Origin: Pseudoalteromonas rubra
GTDB taxonomy: Bacteria > Pseudomonadota > Gammaproteobacteria > Enterobacterales > Alteromonadaceae
NCBI RefSeq assembly: GCF_000238295.3
Contig: NZ_AHCD03000035.1
Coordinates: forward strand, 1 to 64,000
Reading direction: 5' to 3'
Length of the DNA stretch: 64,000 nucleotides
The position numbers were made by a program, and so were the translations under genes. The notes under the pieces were generated by a model. It saw only the letters and a list, made by a program, of their open reading frames with translations. It was not told the DNA's origin and did not search any database. Positions 26,282-32,494 of this stretch are shown one piece after another; positions within the stretch are counted from its first letter, which is position 1, and the number at the start of each line of letters is the position of its first letter.

Positions 26282-26631
26282 TTAAATTGCACCCACTTAT
26301 CTGCTTTGGTGGCCAGCATAGCAAACTCTGCCAATCCGGCGACTTCAAATGGGCCACAGTGCGAGGTGTCCAGGCCATACTTTTCTGCGGCTGTGACACA
26401 CAGCTTGAGTGCAATGCCTGCGTCATGCAGCGATTGCCACAGTTGAGCCGGCTGCAGTTCATCACTGGCGAGACTAAAGTGTTGGCTGGCAAACAAAACG
26501 GCCTGCTGGTAAAGAAAAATACATTTGATCTGGTGATCTTGTGCTTGTAAAGCTTTGGCGAACCGCACCAGCTGTTGTAAAGCATCATGATCACTTACAT
26601 TGCTGTGCAGGGAAAGTACGTATTGACTCAA
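26278..26631 (-). CDS. tusD: Sulfurtransferase TusD
   Basis: Catalytic subunit of TusBCD, DsrE-like, 117 residues. It takes sulfur from TusA and passes it to TusE. The conserved active cysteine is at C78 (IALKLCVTAAEKYG), at the same position as in E. coli TusD. The N-terminal strand is YVLSLHSNVSDHDALQ. It is first in the tusDCBE operon; a terminator separates it from yccA. Confidence 0.9.
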   Translation of the reverse strand: MSQYVLSLHSNVSDHDALQQLVRFAKALQAQDHQIKCIFLYQQAVLFASQHFSLASDELQPAQLWQSLHDAGIALKLCVTAAEKYGLDTSHCGPFEVAGLAEFAMLATKADKWVQFK

Positions 26632-26642
26632 AAGTTACTCAT

Positions 26643-26670
26643 AAAAAAAGCCCCGGATGGGGCTTATTTT
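26643..26670 (-). terminator. yccA terminator
   Basis: AAGCCCC/GGGGCTT hairpin with a seven-base T-run on the minus strand, between yccA and tusD. It insulates the tus operon from yccA transcription. Confidence 0.85.
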
Positions 26671-26685
26671 AGCAAACTGAGCGTA

Positions 26686-27351
26686 TTAGTCATCACTTGA
26701 GCCAAGCAGCGCAAGGATAGACGTGAACAGGTTATAAATGCTCAGGTACAGGCTTACTGTTGCCAGGATGTAGTTTGTTTCACCACCATTTACGATGCGG
26801 CTTGTGTCGTACAAAATGAAACCAGACATCAGTAATACAACAGCGGCGTTAATCGCGATAAAGGCAATTGAACTGCCGATAAACAAGTTAACCAGGCTCG
26901 AAACAATCACGACCAGCATACCTACAACCAGGAAACCGCCCATGAAGGAGAAGTCTTTCTTAGTTGTTAACGCGTATGCAGACAGACCAAAGAACACTAA
27001 AGCAGTTGAGCCCAGTGCCTGTGCAATTAACAGGCTACCATTTGGCATTGCTGCATAGTGGCTAAGCATAGGGCCTAAGCCAAAGCCCATAAGGCCAGTG
27101 AATAGGAAAACCAGACCAATCGCTGAGCTTGAGTTCGCTTTTTTCTGGATCACGAACAACAGACCAAACGCAATTAAAGAACAGACAAGACCGGTAAAGC
27201 GTGGTAGTGCCATAGTCATAGAGATGGCAGCAGTAATCGCACTAAATGCCAGTGTCATTGCCAGTAGGAAGTAGGTGTTTTTTAGCACCTTGTTAGTTTC
27301 GACCGTCGACATAGCCACTTTTTGGCCAGTGTACGAATGATTGAACGCCAT
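26686..27351 (-). CDS. yccA: Bax inhibitor-1 family membrane protein YccA
   Basis: Inner-membrane protein of the BI-1/TMBIM family, 221 residues with seven hydrophobic segments. It matches E. coli YccA (KVLKNTYFLLAMTLAFSAIT near the N-terminus, and YDTSRIVNGGETNYILATV with the conserved Asp near the end). In E. coli YccA interacts with the FtsH protease and HflKC and can protect SecY. The gene order yccA-tus is also enterobacterial, which supports the assignment. Confidence 0.9.
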   Translation of the reverse strand: MAFNHSYTGQKVAMSTVETNKVLKNTYFLLAMTLAFSAITAAISMTMALPRFTGLVCSLIAFGLLFVIQKKANSSSAIGLVFLFTGLMGFGLGPMLSHYAAMPNGSLLIAQALGSTALVFFGLSAYALTTKKDFSFMGGFLVVGMLVVIVSSLVNLFIGSSIAFIAINAAVVLLMSGFILYDTSRIVNGGETNYILATVSLYLSIYNLFTSILALLGSSDD

Positions 27352-27571
27352 TTTCAGCTCCTTATTAGAAACATTATGTTCCGAAAATTATTCTAGGCCA
27401 AGATTACCAAGAGTTAAAACGCTCGGCAAACCTTTCTGGTTTAGTAGACCCTAAAACTAGGTTAAAAGTTCTCTAACTCCCGATTTTTGACCATAAAACC
27501 TCCCAACGTGTCCGATGTTTATACAAATAAAGTGAATTTTGACCAATTAAACAAAAAAGCGAAAAAAAAGC

Positions 27572-27600
27572 TTCACAAGGAGGCCGGGATTCTCTAATAT
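27572..27600 (+). promoter_or_regulatory. Promoter of the tRNA-Ser array
   Basis: TTCACA, 17-base spacer, TAATAT, then a GC-rich discriminator (TCGCCTCGCTGC) before the first tRNA at 27613. This is the pattern of stable-RNA promoters under growth-rate/stringent control. Confidence 0.75.
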
Positions 27601-27612
27601 TCGCCTCGCTGC

Positions 27613-27703
27613 GGAGAGATGGCTGAGCGGTTGAAAGCACCGGTCTTGAAAACCGGCATACGTTAATAGCGTATCTAGGGTTCAAATCCCTATCTCTCCG
27701 CCA
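27613..27703 (+). tRNA. tRNA-Ser(UGA) 1
   Basis: 91 bases with acceptor GGAGAGA/TCTCTCC, discriminator G, encoded CCA, long variable arm, and anticodon loop CTTGAAA (anticodon TGA). This copy has C at base 16 of the D loop where the others have T. Confidence 0.97.
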
Positions 27704-27762
27704 CCTAATTTTACGCAGGTTTGCCTCTGAGAGTTCACAGGTGAACGGCGACAATCTGATTC

Positions 27763-27853
27763 GGAGAGATGGCTGAGTGGTTGAAAGCACCGGTCTTGAA
27801 AACCGGCATACGTTAATAGCGTATCTAGGGTTCAAATCCCTATCTCTCCGCCA
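27763..27853 (+). tRNA. tRNA-Ser(UGA) 2
   Basis: Same as copy 1 except T at base 16; first member of the thirteen identical copies. Confidence 0.97.
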
Positions 27854-27912
27854 CCTAATTTTACGCAGGTTTGCCTCTGAGAGTTCACAGGTGAACGGCG
27901 ACAATCTGATTC

Positions 27913-28003
27913 GGAGAGATGGCTGAGTGGTTGAAAGCACCGGTCTTGAAAACCGGCATACGTTAATAGCGTATCTAGGGTTCAAATCCCTATCTCTCCG
28001 CCA
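27913..28003 (+). tRNA. tRNA-Ser(UGA) 3
   Basis: Identical to copy 2. Confidence 0.97.
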
Positions 28004-28062
28004 CCTAATTTTACGCAGGTTTGCCTCTGAGAGTTCACAGGTGAACGGCGACAATCTGATTC

Positions 28063-28153
28063 GGAGAGATGGCTGAGTGGTTGAAAGCACCGGTCTTGAA
28101 AACCGGCATACGTTAATAGCGTATCTAGGGTTCAAATCCCTATCTCTCCGCCA
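28063..28153 (+). tRNA. tRNA-Ser(UGA) 4
   Basis: Identical to copy 2. Confidence 0.97.
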
Positions 28154-28212
28154 CCTAATTTTACGCAGGTTTGCCTCTGAGAGTTCACAGGTGAACGGCG
28201 ACAATCTGATTC

Positions 28213-28303
28213 GGAGAGATGGCTGAGTGGTTGAAAGCACCGGTCTTGAAAACCGGCATACGTTAATAGCGTATCTAGGGTTCAAATCCCTATCTCTCCG
28301 CCA
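28213..28303 (+). tRNA. tRNA-Ser(UGA) 5
   Basis: Identical to copy 2. Confidence 0.97.
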
Positions 28304-28362
28304 CCTAATTTTACGCAGGTTTGCCTCTGAGAGTTCACAGGTGAACGGCGACAATCTGATTC

Positions 28363-28453
28363 GGAGAGATGGCTGAGTGGTTGAAAGCACCGGTCTTGAA
28401 AACCGGCATACGTTAATAGCGTATCTAGGGTTCAAATCCCTATCTCTCCGCCA
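28363..28453 (+). tRNA. tRNA-Ser(UGA) 6
   Basis: Identical to copy 2. Confidence 0.97.
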
Positions 28454-28512
28454 CCTAATTTTACGCAGGTTTGCCTCTGAGAGTTCACAGGTGAACGGCG
28501 ACAATCTGATTC

Positions 28513-28603
28513 GGAGAGATGGCTGAGTGGTTGAAAGCACCGGTCTTGAAAACCGGCATACGTTAATAGCGTATCTAGGGTTCAAATCCCTATCTCTCCG
28601 CCA
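28513..28603 (+). tRNA. tRNA-Ser(UGA) 7
   Basis: Identical to copy 2. Confidence 0.97.
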
Positions 28604-28662
28604 CCTAATTTTACGCAGGTTTGCCTCTGAGAGTTCACAGGTGAACGGCGACAATCTGATTC

Positions 28663-28753
28663 GGAGAGATGGCTGAGTGGTTGAAAGCACCGGTCTTGAA
28701 AACCGGCATACGTTAATAGCGTATCTAGGGTTCAAATCCCTATCTCTCCGCCA
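28663..28753 (+). tRNA. tRNA-Ser(UGA) 8
   Basis: Identical to copy 2. Confidence 0.97.
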
Positions 28754-28812
28754 CCTAATTTTACGCAGGTTTGCCTCTGAGAGTTCACAGGTGAACGGCG
28801 ACAATCTGATTC

Positions 28813-28903
28813 GGAGAGATGGCTGAGTGGTTGAAAGCACCGGTCTTGAAAACCGGCATACGTTAATAGCGTATCTAGGGTTCAAATCCCTATCTCTCCG
28901 CCA
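28813..28903 (+). tRNA. tRNA-Ser(UGA) 9
   Basis: Identical to copy 2. Confidence 0.97.
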
Positions 28904-28962
28904 CCTAATTTTACGCAGGTTTGCCTCTGAGAGTTCACAGGTGAACGGCGACAATCTGATTC

Positions 28963-29053
28963 GGAGAGATGGCTGAGTGGTTGAAAGCACCGGTCTTGAA
29001 AACCGGCATACGTTAATAGCGTATCTAGGGTTCAAATCCCTATCTCTCCGCCA
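28963..29053 (+). tRNA. tRNA-Ser(UGA) 10
   Basis: Identical to copy 2. Confidence 0.97.
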
Positions 29054-29112
29054 CCTAATTTTACGCAGGTTTGCCTCTGAGAGTTCACAGGTGAACGGCG
29101 ACAATCTGATTC

Positions 29113-29203
29113 GGAGAGATGGCTGAGTGGTTGAAAGCACCGGTCTTGAAAACCGGCATACGTTAATAGCGTATCTAGGGTTCAAATCCCTATCTCTCCG
29201 CCA
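29113..29203 (+). tRNA. tRNA-Ser(UGA) 11
   Basis: Identical to copy 2. Confidence 0.97.
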
Positions 29204-29262
29204 CCTAATTTTACGCAGGTTTGCCTCTGAGAGTTCACAGGTGAACGGCGACAATCTGATTC

Positions 29263-29353
29263 GGAGAGATGGCTGAGTGGTTGAAAGCACCGGTCTTGAA
29301 AACCGGCATACGTTAATAGCGTATCTAGGGTTCAAATCCCTATCTCTCCGCCA
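29263..29353 (+). tRNA. tRNA-Ser(UGA) 12
   Basis: Identical to copy 2. Confidence 0.97.
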
Positions 29354-29412
29354 CCTAATTTTACGCAGGTTTGCCTCTGAGAGTTCACAGGTGAACGGCG
29401 ACAATCTGATTC

Positions 29413-29503
29413 GGAGAGATGGCTGAGTGGTTGAAAGCACCGGTCTTGAAAACCGGCATACGTTAATAGCGTATCTAGGGTTCAAATCCCTATCTCTCCG
29501 CCA
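29413..29503 (+). tRNA. tRNA-Ser(UGA) 13
   Basis: Identical to copy 2. Confidence 0.97.
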
Positions 29504-29562
29504 CCTAATTTTACGCAGGTTTGCCTCTGAGAGTTCACAGGTGAACGGCGACAATCTGATTC

Positions 29563-29653
29563 GGAGAGATGGCTGAGTGGTTGAAAGCACCGGTCTTGAA
29601 AACCGGCATACGTTAATAGCGTATCTAGGGTTCAAATCCCTATCTCTCCGCCA
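29563..29653 (+). tRNA. tRNA-Ser(UGA) 14
   Basis: Identical to copy 2; last copy, followed within 5 bases by a strong terminator. Confidence 0.97.
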
Positions 29654-29657
29654 CATT

Positions 29658-29690
29658 AAGGCCGCAAGTTTATGACTTGCGGCCTTTTTT
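29658..29690 (+). terminator. tRNA-array terminator
   Basis: AAGGCCGCAAG/CTTGCGGCCTT hairpin with a 7-base loop and a six-T tail, directly after the fourteenth tRNA. The symmetric stem may also end the convergent HPF-like gene. Confidence 0.92.
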
Positions 29691-29713
29691 CTTGGCATCA
29701 ACCAAAGCATGTC

Positions 29714-30019
29714 TTAACCAGAGAGCCGCAATGCTCTTTTCACGTAGCGCTTTGCGCGATGTGCACAGGCATTGATTGCGTCGGATGCTTTGCTTGCCAC
29801 TTCATTAGCCTCTACAGCTTGATAGCCCTTTAAACCAACGCGTATGGTGCATTGAAATTGTGGTTGGGTTTGCGTTTGGGTTTCATCAGCCAACAGATAC
29901 ACCTCAACTTTATCTATCTGACCTGCATAGCGGCCAAGCATCAGCCTGATTTGAGCATCTACATAATTATCTTCGGCCTCTGTTGTGTCACTATGGGATG
30001 AAAACACATCTACCCACAT
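29714..30019 (-). CDS. HPF/RaiA-like ribosome-associated protein (copy 1)
   Basis: Small 101-residue protein resembling the sigma-54-modulation/S30EA (HPF/RaiA) fold. Members bind the 30S decoding region and promote hibernation or inactivity of ribosomes. Supporting pattern: an amphipathic helix RLMLGRYAGQI, then strand KVEVYLLADE, a second strand with QCTIRVGLKG, and the closing helix ASDAINACAHRAKRYVKRAL. It is divergent from nhaR, 177 bases apart, and identical to the copy at 30963-31268. The family assignment rests on pattern only. Confidence 0.62.
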   Translation of the reverse strand: MWVDVFSSHSDTTEAEDNYVDAQIRLMLGRYAGQIDKVEVYLLADETQTQTQPQFQCTIRVGLKGYQAVEANEVASKASDAINACAHRAKRYVKRALRLSG

Positions 30020-30196
30020 ATTTTGCTCTCGCTGGTTAGTATTATCGTTAATAGATTCGGGGCATGTTCGAATTTTGTCTCAACATGATCGTTTTACACC
30101 AACAAGCGTATCAATCGAAAAGAATTAAATGAAATCGTTTGTTCTATATACTACAGTTCGGATTATTCGAAGTGTCAGCGAGTTGGAGAAAGCACG

Positions 30197-31024
30197 ATGC
30201 AGGATGTGATTAACTACAAACACTTAAAGTACTTCTGGGCGGTGGCACATGAAGGTAGCATTGCTAAGGCCAGCGCAAAACTGAACATAACCCCACAAAC
30301 CATCAGTGGTCAGTTGTCCCTTCTGGAAGAACGGGTTGGTAATGAGCTTTTGCAAAAAGAAGGGCGAGGCTTGCGGTTAACCGATACGGGCAGGGTGGTA
30401 CTACGTTACGCAGATGAAATATTTGAACTTGGCAACGAGTTGAGTGACGTCCTGAAAGGCAACAACGCGATAGGACCCGCAGAGTTTATTGTTGGGGCAT
30501 CGAGCGTATTACCCAAAACCATAGTACACAAAATTATCAAACCGGCTATGCACATAGAGCAGGAAATTCGATTGACCAGTCTGGAAGGGCCGGTAGATAG
30601 TATGCTGGCCGATCTGGCCGTTCATAAAGTGGATTTGGTGTTAAGCGATGTGCCTGTAACGGGGGCATTCAGTGTCAAAGCTTATAACCACTTACTAGGG
30701 GAAAGTGGCATAACCTTTCTGGCAGCGCCGGCACTGGCCAGGCAATATGAGAAAAACTTTCCGATTTCGCTCAATAATGCGCCTTTGCTGTTGCCAACGC
30801 AGCAACATGAGATTCGCAAAGAATTTGATTTCTGGCTGAGTGATCAGAATATTCATCCCAATATTGTGGCGCAGTTTGATGACAGTGCATTAATGAAGTC
30901 GTTATTAAGGCCGCAAGTTTATGACTTGCGGCCTTTTTTCTTGGCATCAACCAAAGCATGTCTTAACCAGAGAGCCGCAATGCTCTTTTCACGTAGCGCT
31001 TTGCGCGATGTGCACAGGCATTGA
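30197..31024 (+). pseudogene. Truncated, chimeric nhaR (copy 1)
   Basis: The first 235 codons are identical to intact nhaR at 31446. At the duplication joint (30903/30904) the frame runs into the repeated terminator and antisense HPF-like sequence and adds about 40 unrelated residues before stopping at 31024. It keeps the whole HTH (about 8-67) and most of the effector domain but lacks the last 65 residues. It could yield an impaired regulator, or be unstable; treated as broken. Confidence 0.85.
30907..30939 (+). terminator. Duplicated copy of tRNA-array terminator
   Basis: Same hairpin as at 29658-29690, now placed inside the chimeric nhaR frame, where it should stop much of the transcription of that copy. 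Confidence 0.85.
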
Positions 31025-31268
31025 TTGCGTCGGATGCTTTGCTTGCCACTTCATTAGCCTCTACAGCTTGATAGCCCTTTAAACCAACGCGTATGGTGCA
31101 TTGAAATTGTGGTTGGGTTTGCGTTTGGGTTTCATCAGCCAACAGATACACCTCAACTTTATCTATCTGACCTGCATAGCGGCCAAGCATCAGCCTGATT
31201 TGAGCATCTACATAATTATCTTCGGCCTCTGTTGTGTCACTATGGGATGAAAACACATCTACCCACAT
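30963..31268 (-). CDS. HPF/RaiA-like ribosome-associated protein (copy 2)
   Basis: Identical to the gene at 29714-30019, with the same upstream region, so both copies should be expressed alike if the duplication is real. See copy 1 for the basis of the assignment. Confidence 0.62.
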   Translation of the reverse strand: MWVDVFSSHSDTTEAEDNYVDAQIRLMLGRYAGQIDKVEVYLLADETQTQTQPQFQCTIRVGLKGYQAVEANEVASKASDAINACAHRAKRYVKRALRLSG

Positions 31269-31445
31269 ATTTTGCTCTCGCTGGTTAGTATTATCGTTAA
31301 TAGATTCGGGGCATGTTCGAATTTTGTCTCAACATGATCGTTTTACACCAACAAGCGTATCAATCGAAAAGAATTAAATGAAATCGTTTGTTCTATATAC
31401 TACAGTTCGGATTATTCGAAGTGTCAGCGAGTTGGAGAAAGCACG

Positions 31446-32348
31446 ATGCAGGATGTGATTAACTACAAACACTTAAAGTACTTCTGGGCGGTGGCACATG
31501 AAGGTAGCATTGCTAAGGCCAGCGCAAAACTGAACATAACCCCACAAACCATCAGTGGTCAGTTGTCCCTTCTGGAAGAACGGGTTGGTAATGAGCTTTT
31601 GCAAAAAGAAGGGCGAGGCTTGCGGTTAACCGATACGGGCAGGGTGGTACTACGTTACGCAGATGAAATATTTGAACTTGGCAACGAGTTGAGTGACGTC
31701 CTGAAAGGCAACAACGCGATAGGACCCGCAGAGTTTATTGTTGGGGCATCGAGCGTATTACCCAAAACCATAGTACACAAAATTATCAAACCGGCTATGC
31801 ACATAGAGCAGGAAATTCGATTGACCAGTCTGGAAGGGCCGGTAGATAGTATGCTGGCCGATCTGGCCGTTCATAAAGTGGATTTGGTGTTAAGCGATGT
31901 GCCTGTAACGGGGGCATTCAGTGTCAAAGCTTATAACCACTTACTAGGGGAAAGTGGCATAACCTTTCTGGCAGCGCCGGCACTGGCCAGGCAATATGAG
32001 AAAAACTTTCCGATTTCGCTCAATAATGCGCCTTTGCTGTTGCCAACGCAGCAACATGAGATTCGCAAAGAATTTGATTTCTGGCTGAGTGATCAGAATA
32101 TTCATCCCAATATTGTGGCGCAGTTTGATGACAGTGCATTAATGAAGTCGTTTGGTCAGTCTGGTTTGGGGATCTTTTTTATGCCCAGCACGATAGCTGA
32201 CGATGTATGTGACTCCTTTCATGTGCGCCCGGTGGGTGAACTGACTCAAGTTAAACAAAAATTCTATGCAATATCAGCGGAACGCAAGATCCGACATCCG
32301 GCGATCGCTGCAATTTTGAATTCGGCTAAATCGTCTTTATTCGCATAG
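31446..32348 (+). CDS. nhaR: LysR-family regulator NhaR
   Basis: Transcription activator of sodium/proton homeostasis genes. The 300-residue protein aligns by eye with E. coli NhaR throughout: INYKHLKYFWAVAHEGSIAK and the HTH ASAKLNITPQTISGQLSLLE, then GRGLRLTDTGRVVLRYADEIF, SDVPV in the effector domain, AQFDDSALMKSFG and the late ERKIRHPAIAAI. In E. coli it activates nhaA in response to sodium. Here the gene downstream is a P-type ATPase that leads an Mrp antiporter operon, a fitting target. Two TTCGAT repeats between the genes (32397-32411) are candidate binding sites. Confidence 0.9.
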   Translation: MQDVINYKHLKYFWAVAHEGSIAKASAKLNITPQTISGQLSLLEERVGNELLQKEGRGLRLTDTGRVVLRYADEIFELGNELSDVLKGNNAIGPAEFIVGASSVLPKTIVHKIIKPAMHIEQEIRLTSLEGPVDSMLADLAVHKVDLVLSDVPVTGAFSVKAYNHLLGESGITFLAAPALARQYEKNFPISLNNAPLLLPTQQHEIRKEFDFWLSDQNIHPNIVAQFDDSALMKSFGQSGLGIFFMPSTIADDVCDSFHVRPVGELTQVKQKFYAISAERKIRHPAIAAILNSAKSSLFA

Positions 32349-32396
32349 TGTACGTTTTCAAAGAGCCAGAAGATCAGCTGTTTGCTCAACTAAAAG

Positions 32397-32411
32397 TTCG
32401 ATTTTTTCGAT
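32397..32411 (+). promoter_or_regulatory. Paired TTCGAT repeats, candidate NhaR site
   Basis: TTCGAT at 32397-32402 and at 32406-32411, in the nhaR to P-ATPase gap. TTTTCGAT-type sequence also occurs upstream of nhaR on the other strand. Binding by NhaR is inference. Confidence 0.3.
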
Positions 32412-32494
32412 ATTTTAAAGTTAATAATTCGAGTTTTACATAGCATTGCGACACCCTAGTATGGATTTAGTACAACTAGTTCCCGAGGTGTTTT

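Larger units (their letters stand above)
27613..29653 (+). repeat. 150-bp tandem array of 14 tRNA-Ser units
   Basis: Fourteen units on an exact 150-base period, each a 91-base tRNA plus a 59-base spacer; the last unit lacks the spacer. Units 2-14 are identical, unit 1 differs only at tRNA base 16 (C for T). Each spacer carries GTTCAC-AG-GTGAAC, a likely processing hairpin. As 150 is divisible by 3, a spurious long frame crosses the array on the minus strand. Confidence 0.95.
29655..30903. repeat. 1249-bp exact tandem duplication, copy 1
   Basis: Identical to 30904-32152. It holds the tRNA-array terminator, the HPF/RaiA-like gene, the divergent promoter region and the first 235 codons of nhaR. 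The left edge is two bases after the last tRNA CCA. The flanks show no microhomology (CGCCAC|ATTAAG, GTCGTT|ATTAAG, GTCGTT|TGGTCA). Confidence 0.95.
30904..32152. repeat. 1249-bp exact tandem duplication, copy 2
   Basis: Second copy of the unit at 29655-30903. It continues into the rest of nhaR, so this copy carries the intact regulator. Confidence 0.95.

Noticed and set aside
27613..29653. CRISPR array
   Set aside because: The regular 150-bp repeats are whole tRNA genes with identical spacers, not short repeats with varied spacers, and no cas genes are present.
27473..29710. Long minus-strand open frame across the tRNA array (repeated RRDRDLNPRYAINVCRFS)
   Set aside because: It is the antisense of fourteen tRNA genes; the 150-bp period is a multiple of three, so the frame stays open by chance. 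Not a protein.
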